Both the position numbers and the translations under genes were made by a program. Below the pieces are notes generated by a model. That model was not told where the DNA came from. It searched no databases and saw only the letters and a list, made by a program, of their open reading frames with translations. Shown here piece after piece: positions 51,789 to 59,514 of a DNA stretch of 64,000 nt. Numbering within the stretch: position 1 is the first letter of the stretch; every line of letters begins with the position of its first letter. The stretch lies in NCBI GenBank assembly GCA_963848355.1, contig CAWKDG010000001.1, forward strand, positions 558,001 through 622,000, read 5' to 3'. The DNA comes from CAWKDG01 sp963848355. Its GTDB lineage: Bacteria; Actinomycetota; Acidimicrobiia; Acidimicrobiales; UBA8190.

Positions 51789-52135
51789 CTACGATCCTTC
51801 TTCCTCATGTGGACGCGAACCGGCTACTCGGCCCGCGCCACCATCCTCGCACACCTGGCGGCTGCTACCTCCCTGAGGAGCAGCCGTCTGGAGCTCTTCC
51901 AGCAGCCGGTCAACGGCTTCCGGGGCGACCGGGGCCCGCAGAGCCCGACCGAATGCCGCCCGTCGCGCCGCCTCTTCCACGCAGGAGGGCCTGGCTGCGC
52001 ACAACCAGGCACCTCGCCCGGGCAGACCGACGCCCCGGCGCAACCCACCGTCGGTGTCTCTCACCACCCGCACCAGCCCTTCGGTCGACCTCACCCGCCG
52101 ACAGCCGATGCACGTGCGGTCCGCCGCTATGCCGA
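51789..52135 (-). CDS. YlxR/DUF448 family RNA-binding protein (start unclear)
   Basis: YlxR proteins are small RNA-binding or RNase P-modulating proteins encoded between nusA and infB. The diagnostic stretch RTCIGCRRVRSTEGLVRVV, GRGAWLCAARPSCVEEAARR and AFGRAL is intact, with the expected Cys residues. The start is a problem: in frame there is no ATG, GTG or TTG between 52322 (deep in nusA) and the CxxC motif. A strong GGAGG lies seven bases before an ATA codon at 52128-52130, where such proteins normally begin. I use the position of the coding part near that ATA. The tail (HEEEGS) ends seven bases before infB. Confidence 0.8.
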
Positions 52136-53410
52136 ACCCTCCTCGACCTCGTCCTTCGCCTCGGGGTCGGGGACCTCGGTCGTCGCCGACACCTCGGTCG
52201 TCGCCGACACCTCGGTCGACCCCGACACCGCCGTCGTCGCCGGCACCTCGGGCATCTCGTCCGGCGTCGGCGCATCGGACCCGGCGGAGGCGCCATCGTC
52301 GCCGGAGACGACGCGTGACCATTCGGTGGCCGAGACCGCCTCGCCGCCTTCGGCCGGCTGCCAGACCATCTCACCCGCCTCGTTCTCCACCCACTCGCCC
52401 TCGGCCCATTCCTCGCCGTAGCGGGACTCCTCCTCGGCCAGCTGAGTCTCGCTCTTGATGTCCACCCGCCAGCCCGACAAGCGGGCCGAGAGGCGGGCGT
52501 TCTGCCCTTCCTTGCCGATGGCCAGCGACAGCTGATAGTCGCTCACGACAACCGTCGCCGTGCCCGTCTCGTCATCGAGCCGGACCTCACGCACCCGTGC
52601 GGGCTGAAGGGCGGCCTGGATGAATTCGACGGGATCGTCGGAGAAGGGGACCACGTCGATCCGCTCCCCGCGCAATTCGTTGGTGACCATCCGCACACGC
52701 GAACCCCGCGCTCCGACGCAGGCGCCGACGGGGTCGACGTTCGGGTCGTTCGACCAGACGGCGATCTTGGTCCGGTGACCGGGCTCGCGTGCGGCCGCCT
52801 TGATTTCCACCACACCCGAGGAGATTTCCGGCACCTCCAGCTCGAACAGGCGCTTGACCAGGCCCGGGTGACTCCGCGACACCACGATCTGGGGACCTTT
52901 GGTCGTCTTGCGCACCTCGACGATGTAGGCCTTCAGACGGGCCCCGTGCTCATAACGCTCATACGGCACCTGCTCCGCCTGAGGCAGCAGAGCCTCGACC
53001 TTGCCCAGGTCGAGGAGGGTGTAGCGGTTGTCGGTCTGCTGGACGATGCCGGTGACGATGTCGCCTTCACGCCCGGCATATTCCTCGTACTTGAGATCGC
53101 GCTCGGCCTCCCGGATGCGCTGGAGGATGACCTGCTTGGCGGTCTGGGCGGCGATGCGGCCGAAATCGCCGGGCGTGTCGTCCCATTCCCGGATGACATT
53201 GCCGTCCTCGTCCAGCTCCTGGCCGTAGACGCGGATCTCGCCCGATTCAGGATCGATGGTGACGACGGCTTCCTCGGCTGCACCCGGGCGTCGCTTGTAG
53301 GCGGCCACGAGCGCGTTGGCCAAGGCGTCGAAGAGGGTCTCGACGGAAATACCCTTGTCGCGGGCGATCTGGCCGAGAGCATCGAGGAATTCGAAGTTCG
53401 TCTTGCTCAT
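52127..53410 (-). CDS. nusA: Transcription termination/antitermination factor NusA
   Basis: RNA polymerase-binding factor for pausing, termination and antitermination (427 residues). N-terminal domain (FEFLDALGQIARDKGISVETLFDALANALVAAYKR in part), S1 domain (REGDIVTGIVQQTDNRYTLLDLGKVEALLP), KH1/KH2 (VGACVGARGSRVRMVTNELRGERIDVV, YQLSLAIGKEGQNARLSARLSGWRVDI). The C-terminal 100 residues are acidic and include repeats of VSATTE. ATG at 53408-53410 overlaps the rimP stop as ATGA. Confidence 0.97.
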   Translation of the reverse strand: MSKTNFEFLDALGQIARDKGISVETLFDALANALVAAYKRRPGAAEEAVVTIDPESGEIRVYGQELDEDGNVIREWDDTPGDFGRIAAQTAKQVILQRIREAERDLKYEEYAGREGDIVTGIVQQTDNRYTLLDLGKVEALLPQAEQVPYERYEHGARLKAYIVEVRKTTKGPQIVVSRSHPGLVKRLFELEVPEISSGVVEIKAAAREPGHRTKIAVWSNDPNVDPVGACVGARGSRVRMVTNELRGERIDVVPFSDDPVEFIQAALQPARVREVRLDDETGTATVVVSDYQLSLAIGKEGQNARLSARLSGWRVDIKSETQLAEEESRYGEEWAEGEWVENEAGEMVWQPAEGGEAVSATEWSRVVSGDDGASAGSDAPTPDEMPEVPATTAVSGSTEVSATTEVSATTEVPDPEAKDEVEEGSA

Positions 53411-53955
53411 GACGTCGTGACCCTCTCCCTGTCGGCATCAAGTCGTGTCGGCATCGCTCTGTGCTGCGCGGACCCGTGGCGCCGGCCGTCGGAGGGACGT
53501 CGCTGGCCCCCCCACTCGAAGACGGTGCGGGCCCGCTCCACCTCGGCATACGCGAAGCGACGGCCGCCGACGGGAAGGTCGTCACCTTCGAGGACGAAAC
53601 CGTCCGGGTCGGCCGCGGCCACCCGTCCCGTGAGGCGACGTTCGCCCTGACTCCCCGTCGTCGTCCGGACGGTGACGGTCTCACCGACGGCCCGGATGAA
53701 ATGGCGGGGCGTTCGCAGCGGGCGCTCGACCCCGGGACTCGAGACCTCGAGGGTGTAACGCTGCCCGGGCATAGGGTCGTGGGTGTCGAGGACGGCGGAG
53801 ACCGCCCTGGTGGCCTCGGCGATCGCCTCCAGATCGGCACCGTCAGTGCGGTCGACGACGACGCGTACGGTGCCCGGTCGCAGCTCCACGTCCACCAGCT
53901 CCAACCCGAGAGGAGCCAAGGTGGACGCCAAGAGGTCGGAGATCTCGTCACCCAC
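53407..53955 (-). CDS. rimP: Ribosome maturation factor RimP
   Basis: 30S assembly factor (182 residues). Motifs: LASTLAPLGLELVDVELRPGTVRVVVDR, AEATRAVSAVLDTHDPMPGQRYTLEVSSPGVERPLRTPRHFIRAVGE (in parts), then the SH3-like C-domain and an Arg-rich tail. GTG at 53953-53955 is chosen because GGGAGG lies nine bases upstream; a longer frame to 54183 would read through the leader hairpins. First gene of the nusA-infB operon. Confidence 0.93.
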   Translation of the reverse strand: MGDEISDLLASTLAPLGLELVDVELRPGTVRVVVDRTDGADLEAIAEATRAVSAVLDTHDPMPGQRYTLEVSSPGVERPLRTPRHFIRAVGETVTVRTTTGSQGERRLTGRVAAADPDGFVLEGDDLPVGGRRFAYAEVERARTVFEWGGQRRPSDGRRHGSAQHRAMPTRLDADRERVTTS

Positions 53956-54004
53956 TCGGTCCCACCTCCCTTTCGTGCTCCACTCGGACCCCAAAGGCCC
54001 AGGC

Positions 54005-54032
54005 CACGCCGGTCGTCGACCGAACCGGCGTG
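54005..54032 (-). promoter_or_regulatory. Second leader stem-loop upstream of rimP
   Basis: CACGCCGGT (54005-54013) and ACCGGCGTG (54024-54032) form nine base pairs around a ten-base loop, directly downstream (in minus-strand transcription) of the terminator-like hairpin at 54043-54069. Confidence 0.5.
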
Positions 54033-54042
54033 ATGGAAAGAA

Positions 54043-54069
54043 GAAGCGTGGGCTGCCCGCCCACGCTTC
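54043..54069 (-). terminator. Attenuator-like hairpin in the rimP-nusA-infB leader
   Basis: GAAGCGTGGGC (54043-54053) and GCCCACGCTTC (54059-54069) form a perfect 11-base-pair stem with a five-base loop, followed on the minus strand by TTCTTTCC. It lies between the proposed promoter near 54108 and the rimP start, so it can only act on the transcript of this operon (or, inverted, on none, since proS starts beyond it). An intrinsic attenuator is the simplest reading. Confidence 0.55.
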
Positions 54070-54107
54070 GACGCACCACTCCACTTCCGTGTCTGAACGG
54101 CGCAGCA

Positions 54108-54137
54108 AGTATACCAGTCGCCTTCTGCCGTCGATCA
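54108..54137 (-). promoter_or_regulatory. Proposed promoter of the rimP-nusA-infB operon
   Basis: The minus strand has GG-TATACT (-10, 54108-54113), the only near-consensus -10 in the 318-base proS/rimP gap; the -35 region (around 54131-54137) is poor. Transcription would start near 54101, giving a leader of about 145 bases that holds both stem-loops. Confidence 0.45.
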
Positions 54138-54273
54138 GGCGCGGCGAGGGGCGTCGAGGGTCTCGCACAGTGCTCATCCGCACACCCAGACGTGCCTTTG
54201 CGGTGGCACCTCACTCCGCGTGTCGAGCCGGTTCCCGGGCCCCGCTCCGGCACGCCGTAGCATCGGCGGGCAC

Positions 54274-55695
54274 ATGGCCAAGAGCGTCCTCACCCCCCAG
54301 GCAAGCGACTTCCCCCGCTGGTACCAGGACGTGGTGGCCAAGGCGGAGCTGGCCGACAACGGGCCGGTGCGGGGAACGATGGTCATCCGACCATACGGCT
54401 ACGCCATCTGGGAGCGGATGCAGGCCGAGATCGACAGCCGGATCAAGGCGGCCGGCGTGTCCAACGCCTACTTCCCGCTCCTCATCCCCGAGAGCTATCT
54501 GCGCCGGGAGGCGGAGCACGTCGAAGGGTTCAGTCCCGAGCTCGCCGTGGTGACCCATGGCGGCGGGAAGAAGCTCGAGGAGCCTGTGGTCGTCCGGCCC
54601 ACGAGCGAGACCATCATCAATTCGTACTTCGCCAAGTGGATCCAGAGCTACCGCGATCTCCCGCTCCTCATCAACCAGTGGGCCAACGTCGTGCGCTGGG
54701 AGCTGCGTCCCCGACTCTTCCTGCGCACCACGGAGTTCCTGTGGCAGGAGGGACACACCGCCCACGCGTCGGAGTCGGACGCCCGGGACTTCGCCCTGAG
54801 GATCCTGTCCGAGGTCTACGAGGACGTCATGGTGAACGTCCTCGCCATTCCCGTCCTGAAGGGGCGCAAGACCGACAACGAGCGCTTCGCCGGTGCCACC
54901 ACGACGTGGACCTGCGAGGCCATGATGCGCGACGGCAAGGCCCTGCAGATGGGGACCAGCCACGAGTTGGGACAGAACTTCGCACGCGCCTTCGACATCA
55001 CCTACCTGGACGAGTCTGGACACCTGGCCCACGTGTGGCAGACGTCATGGGGCGTTTCGACGCGACTGATGGGCGCACTGGTGATGGTCCACGGTGACGA
55101 TGACGGTCTGCGCCTGCCCCCACGTCTGGCACCCGTGCAGGTGGCAGTCATCTTGGTGAAGGCCGACGATGGCGCCGATGTCGCCGCCGGCGCGCTGTCC
55201 GATGAGTTGAAGAAGGCCGGCGTCCGGGTCGAGCTCGATGCCCGGACCGACTCCTCGTTCGGCCGTCGAGCGGTGGACTGGGAGTTGAAGGGTGTGCCTC
55301 TCCGCCTGGAGGTGGGACCGCGCGACCTGGCCCAGGGGATAGTCGTTCTGGCCCGCCGCGACACGGGAACCAAGACCCCGGTAGCCCTCGAGGGCGTGGC
55401 CGCGGCCGTCGCCGAGGCACTCGACGCCATCCACGCGGCGCTGTTCGACGAGGCCGACGAGCTGCGGCGCAACCGTACCGTCGATGCCGACAGCCTCGAC
55501 GAGGCGGAGGCGGCGGCGGCGACCGGTTTCGCCGTGCTGCCCATGTCCGTGATCGGTGACAGCGGCGAGACCACCCTGAACCGCGCCGGGGTCTCGATCC
55601 GGTGCGTCCAGACGGCTGACGGTGATCTCCCCGGGCCGGGCGAAGGGGCAGGAACGGGTGCGGCGTTGCGCGCTGTCGTAGGTCGCGCCTACTGA
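54274..55695 (+). CDS. proS: Prolyl-tRNA synthetase (eukaryote/archaeon-like type)
   Basis: Class II synthetase of 473 residues, the short form without the bacterial editing insertion. Motif 2 (NQWANVVRWELRPRLFLRTTEFLWQEGHTAH) and motif 3 region (GVSTRLMGALVMVHGDDDGLRLPPRLAPVQV) are clear, with RPTSETIINSYFAKWI before them. The anticodon domain has LDARTDSSFGRRAVDWELKGVPLRLEVGPRDL. It ends in Tyr (VGRAY), as in the Thermus/archaeal type, where the terminal Tyr reaches the active site; the zinc cysteines of that type are missing. ATG at 54274-54276. It is the only plus-strand housekeeping gene besides lexA. Confidence 0.95.
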   Translation: MAKSVLTPQASDFPRWYQDVVAKAELADNGPVRGTMVIRPYGYAIWERMQAEIDSRIKAAGVSNAYFPLLIPESYLRREAEHVEGFSPELAVVTHGGGKKLEEPVVVRPTSETIINSYFAKWIQSYRDLPLLINQWANVVRWELRPRLFLRTTEFLWQEGHTAHASESDARDFALRILSEVYEDVMVNVLAIPVLKGRKTDNERFAGATTTWTCEAMMRDGKALQMGTSHELGQNFARAFDITYLDESGHLAHVWQTSWGVSTRLMGALVMVHGDDDGLRLPPRLAPVQVAVILVKADDGADVAAGALSDELKKAGVRVELDARTDSSFGRRAVDWELKGVPLRLEVGPRDLAQGIVVLARRDTGTKTPVALEGVAAAVAEALDAIHAALFDEADELRRNRTVDADSLDEAEAAAATGFAVLPMSVIGDSGETTLNRAGVSIRCVQTADGDLPGPGEGAGTGAALRAVVGRAY

Positions 55696-55722
55696 CGCCG
55701 GCGGGCCGGCGCTACCCGGCGT
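55695..55722. terminator. Bidirectional terminator-like hairpin between proS and ispG
   Basis: ACGCCGG (55695-55701) pairs with CCGGCGT (55716-55722), covering both stop codons of two convergent genes. An inner GCCGGC palindrome competes. No T-run; weak evidence. Confidence 0.3.
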
Positions 55723-56953
55723 CCTGATCCTCGTGCATCTTTGTGCGGATGATCTCGACCTTCGCTGCGCTGTGGTTGGCGTCTTCGCCCCTGTTCTCGA
55801 GCAATGCCTGGCGATCGGCCTCCGCTTCGGCTTCGGCACCGGCGTCGGCCGCCGCCATCCGTGCTTCGATCCCCTCGGCCACCAGCTTCTCGGCCTCTTC
55901 GACGAGGGCGGTGACCATCTCGTCCTCGGGGACGACACGGATGATCTTGCCCTTGATGAAGAGATGTCCCCGCTTCCGGCCCGCGGCGATGCCGAGATCA
56001 GCCTCCCGGGCTTCACCGGGCCCGTTCACGACGCAGCCCATGACGGCGACCTGAATGGGCAGGTTGCGCGATTCGAGCGCCTCCTGAGCAGCGCGGGCCA
56101 CACCTATCACGTCGATCTCGGCCCGACCGCACGAAGGGCAGGCGATGAGGTCGAGGCCCTTGCGTTCACGGAGTCCCAAGGCTTCGAGGAGCTGCCGCCC
56201 GGCGCGCGCCTCTTCGACGGGATCAGCGGTAAGTGAGTACCGGATGGTGTCGCCGATCCCCTCCGCCAGCAGCGTGGCGATCCCGGCCGTGCCCTTGATG
56301 AGTCCGGCAGGTGGTGGTCCGGCCTCGGTCACGCCCAGGTGCAGCGGATGGTCGAACGTCTCCGATGCCAACCGGTAGGCCTCGATCATGAGCGACACCG
56401 AAGACGCCTTGACCGAGATCTTCACGTCATTGAACCCGACCTCTTCGAAGTAGGCGAGTTCCATGCGGGCCGACTCCACCAACGCCTCCGGGGTCGCTCC
56501 CCCGTAGCGCTTGTAAAGGTCCGGGTGCAGCGATCCGGCGTTGACGCCGATGCGGATGGGAACGCCGCGGTCCCTGGCCTCGGACGCCACTTGCTTGATC
56601 TCCGCCTCTTTGCGCAGGTTGCCCGGGTTGAGGCGCAGTCCCTGGACTCCAGCCGCCAGCGCACCGAGAGCCATCTCGTGGTGGAAGTGGATATCGGCGA
56701 TGATCGGAACCGGGGAGCGCGGGACGATGTGGGCCAGCCCCTCAGCGGCCTCCTGTTCGTTGCAGGTACAGCGAACGATGTCGGCGCCGGCAGCGGCCAG
56801 CGCGTAGATCTGGGACAGGGTGCCTTCGACGTCGGCCGTCTTGGTCGTCGTCATCGACTGCACGGAGATCGGGGCGTCACCGCCGACAGCCACCGACCCC
56901 ACCCGGATCTGACGGGTGGGACGGCGCGTCGTGTTCGGACGATGGGAGGTCAC
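55712..56953 (-). CDS. ispG: 4-hydroxy-3-methylbut-2-en-1-yl diphosphate synthase IspG (GcpE)
   Basis: Fe-S enzyme of the MEP isoprenoid pathway (413 residues). TIM-barrel part: VQSMTTTKTADVEGTLSQI, GADIVRCTCNEQEAAEGL, IPIIADIHFHHEMAL-like PIIADIHFHH and LRLNPGN; the cluster domain has CPSCGR and GCVVNGPGEAREADLGIA, giving three of the cluster ligands. The C-terminal 60 residues are Ala/Glu-rich and unconserved. GTG at 56951-56953 overlaps the rseP stop as GTGA. Confidence 0.96.
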   Translation of the reverse strand: MTSHRPNTTRRPTRQIRVGSVAVGGDAPISVQSMTTTKTADVEGTLSQIYALAAAGADIVRCTCNEQEAAEGLAHIVPRSPVPIIADIHFHHEMALGALAAGVQGLRLNPGNLRKEAEIKQVASEARDRGVPIRIGVNAGSLHPDLYKRYGGATPEALVESARMELAYFEEVGFNDVKISVKASSVSLMIEAYRLASETFDHPLHLGVTEAGPPPAGLIKGTAGIATLLAEGIGDTIRYSLTADPVEEARAGRQLLEALGLRERKGLDLIACPSCGRAEIDVIGVARAAQEALESRNLPIQVAVMGCVVNGPGEAREADLGIAAGRKRGHLFIKGKIIRVVPEDEMVTALVEEAEKLVAEGIEARMAAADAGAEAEAEADRQALLENRGEDANHSAAKVEIIRTKMHEDQDAG

Positions 56954-58305
56954 TGGAAGGGATTGGCGATGGGGTGGGCGAAGTCGAGAAAGACGGCGGC
57001 GGCCACGAAGACGATCAGGAAGAGGACGAAGGCCGACGCCACCGGCATGAGCTTGTTCACGTCGGCGTGGTAGGGCCGGCCCTTTCGGCTCCGGATCCGC
57101 TCGTAGGTGGCGACGAGGACGTGGCCGCCGTCGAGGGGGAGCATCGGGACGAGGTTGATGAGTCCGACGGCGACGATGATCGTGGCGAGAACCTCGAGCA
57201 GGTCGGCTGTCCCGCTCTTGGCCGCCTGGTCGGCCAGCCGCACCGCCCCGGGGAGCGAGACGGGCCGCGAGTCGGACGCCGCCGCCGCATCGGCCGCCTT
57301 GGTGTTGTCGAGCTGACCGAAGAAGGCACTGAGGCCGTGGGGAGAAAACGTCTTGCCCAAGACCGAGAGGGTGCCCGTGGTGATCTGTCCGACGGCCACC
57401 GCCGCCGTGCCCAGCGCATGGATGGGCGCCACCGGGACGGTGGAGTTACCGATCTCGATGCCGATCCGGGCATTGTCGGCTTTGGCGGTGTCGCCCGACG
57501 GGACGGCGGGCGTCACCGTCAGCGACACCGCACGGGCCGGATTGCCGCGCTTGACGACGATGGACAGGGGGACACCGGCGTTCCTCTCGATGATGCGTTG
57601 CAGCTCGGTGCCGGTGGTCACGGAGCGACCGTCGATAGAGACGATGTCGTCACCCACCCGCAGTCCCTCACTGCGGGCCGGATCGACGCCGTGGGCCACC
57701 GGCGAGAACCCCGCCACGGAGGTGCCGACCTGCGGCTCGCCGATGAACACCACGAGGGCCCAGAGCAGGACGAAGGCCATGACGAAGTGCATGAACGATC
57801 CAGCCAGGGCCACCATGAGCCGGTTCCGGTACGGCTGCTGCCGATAGGTGCGGGGCTCGTCGGCCGGATCCACCTCTTCGGTGTTGCTCATTCCGATGAT
57901 CTTCACGTACCCGCCGAGTGGGAGGGCCTTCACGCCGTACTCGGTTTCACCCCGTCGGAATGACCACAGTCGTGGGCCGAAGCCCAGGAAATACTCGGTC
58001 ACTTTCATGTGGCTCCACTTCGCCGTGGCGAAATGACCGAGCTCATGGATCATCACCATGGCGATGATGGCCACGATGACGAGGAGCAGATCCAGGGAGT
58101 GGGTGATCATGGAGATGGCCAGGATGGCGGCGACGACGGCGATCAACTGAACGACGGACCCCTTCGGTTCCCGGGGGGCGGACTGCGGTCCGGGGGTGTC
58201 ACGATCGGGCCGGGCGCCGGCAAAGGCGCCGTCGGACGTCCCCGTGTCCCCGTTCATCGACGGGCCGCGGACGACGATGTCGGACGACTCCGAGATGTCG
58301 CTCAC
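56950..58305 (-). CDS. Site-2 metalloprotease RseP/MmpB family
   Basis: Intramembrane zinc protease (451 residues) that cleaves anti-sigma factors or signal peptides. An unconserved hydrophilic N-terminus (1-50) precedes the first helices; the zinc motif is VMIHELGHFATAKW, then GPRLWSFRRGETEYGVKALPLGGYVKIIGM, a PDZ domain (LRVGDDIVSIDGRSVTTGTELQRII) and the third metal ligand in NLVPMLPLDGGHVL. GTG at 58303-58305 overlaps the dxr stop as GTGA. The dxr-rseP-ispG order is standard. Confidence 0.94.
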   Translation of the reverse strand: MSDISESSDIVVRGPSMNGDTGTSDGAFAGARPDRDTPGPQSAPREPKGSVVQLIAVVAAILAISMITHSLDLLLVIVAIIAMVMIHELGHFATAKWSHMKVTEYFLGFGPRLWSFRRGETEYGVKALPLGGYVKIIGMSNTEEVDPADEPRTYRQQPYRNRLMVALAGSFMHFVMAFVLLWALVVFIGEPQVGTSVAGFSPVAHGVDPARSEGLRVGDDIVSIDGRSVTTGTELQRIIERNAGVPLSIVVKRGNPARAVSLTVTPAVPSGDTAKADNARIGIEIGNSTVPVAPIHALGTAAVAVGQITTGTLSVLGKTFSPHGLSAFFGQLDNTKAADAAAASDSRPVSLPGAVRLADQAAKSGTADLLEVLATIIVAVGLINLVPMLPLDGGHVLVATYERIRSRKGRPYHADVNKLMPVASAFVLFLIVFVAAAVFLDFAHPIANPFQ

Positions 58306-59492
58306 GCGGCGAGCCCGCGACGCCGGACGGCCTGCTCGGCTCGGTCCCGGGCCCGACGGTCAGCTTCGATCACCTCACCAGCCCCCGAGACCGGGGTCTG
58401 CTCGCACGCGTCGATGGTCTCGGCCACCACCCCGGCGATGGCACCCCATCCCACCCGCCCGTCGAGGAAAGCGGCCACGGCCACCTCGTTGGCCGCGCTC
58501 AACCAGGCCGGCGCCAGCCCGCCCGCCCGCCCCGCCTGCTCGGCCAGGTCGAGACAGGGAAAGACGTCTCGGTCGGGCTGCTCGAAATCGAGACGGCTCA
58601 ACGTGGCCCAATCGATAGCCCCGAAGGCGTGCGCGAGACGGTCCGGGTAGGCGAGGGCATAGCCGATGGGTAGGCGCATATCGGGGTTCGAGAGCTGAGC
58701 GATGGTGGCACCGTCACTGAACTCCACCATCGAGTGTACGACCGACTGAGGGTGAATAATCACCGCCATCCGGTCGTAATCCACTCCGAACAACTCGTGG
58801 GCCTCGATGACCTCGAGACCCTTGTTCATCAACGTGGACGAGTCGACGCTGATCTTCGGTCCCATACGCCAGGTGGGATGGGCCAGCGCCTCGTCAGCGG
58901 TGACACCTTGGAGCTCGTCCCGGGTCCGTCCCCGGAACGGTCCGCCGCTGGCCGTCAGCACCAGACGGGCCACCTCGTCCGGACTCCGCCCCGCCCGCAG
59001 GCACTGGTGGAGAGCGCAATGCTCGGAGTCGACCGGCACGATCTCGGCCCCCGGGGTGAGGCGGGCCCGTTGGACGACTGGGGCCCCGGCGATCAACGAT
59101 TCCTTGTTGGCCAGGGCCAGGCGGCGACCCGCCTCCAGGGCGGCCAGGGTGACGGGGAGACCGGCGAATCCAACCACGGCGTTCACGACCACCTGGCCCA
59201 GGGGGGCGATAACGGTCAGCCCCTCGACACCGACCACCACCTCGGTCCCACGGGGCAGCGCCGACGCCAGGTCGGCCGCAAGGGCAGGGTCGCCGATGGC
59301 GACGACCTCGGGCGAGAACCGGCGCGCCTGAGCCACGAGAAGGTCGACCGACCGCCAGGCGCCGAGGGCGGCGACCCGGAACCGATCCGGCTCGGCGCTG
59401 ATCACGTCGAGGGCTTGGGTCCCGATCGAGCCGGTCGATCCCACGATGCTGACCGTGACCGCGTGTCCCGATCGCCCCTGACCCGCGGTCAT
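58302..59492 (-). CDS. dxr: 1-deoxy-D-xylulose 5-phosphate reductoisomerase Dxr
   Basis: NADPH- and metal-dependent second step of the MEP pathway (396 residues). Motifs: VSIVGSTGSIGTQALDVI, LANKESLIAGAP, PVDSEHCALHQCL (metal Asp/Glu), LTASGGPFRG, HPTWRMGPKISVDSSTLMNKGLEVIEAHELF in parts, and AANEVAVAAFLDGRVGW. ATG at 59490-59492 is chosen with AAAGGGG nine bases upstream; the frame continues to 59600 over the cdsA end and is not used. With ispG nearby it shows that isoprenoids come from the MEP route. Confidence 0.96.
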   Translation of the reverse strand: MTAGQGRSGHAVTVSIVGSTGSIGTQALDVISAEPDRFRVAALGAWRSVDLLVAQARRFSPEVVAIGDPALAADLASALPRGTEVVVGVEGLTVIAPLGQVVVNAVVGFAGLPVTLAALEAGRRLALANKESLIAGAPVVQRARLTPGAEIVPVDSEHCALHQCLRAGRSPDEVARLVLTASGGPFRGRTRDELQGVTADEALAHPTWRMGPKISVDSSTLMNKGLEVIEAHELFGVDYDRMAVIIHPQSVVHSMVEFSDGATIAQLSNPDMRLPIGYALAYPDRLAHAFGAIDWATLSRLDFEQPDRDVFPCLDLAEQAGRAGGLAPAWLSAANEVAVAAFLDGRVGWGAIAGVVAETIDACEQTPVSGAGEVIEADRRARDRAEQAVRRRGLAA

Positions 59493-59514
59493 CGGCGTGG
59501 CCCCTTTCCGCGCC

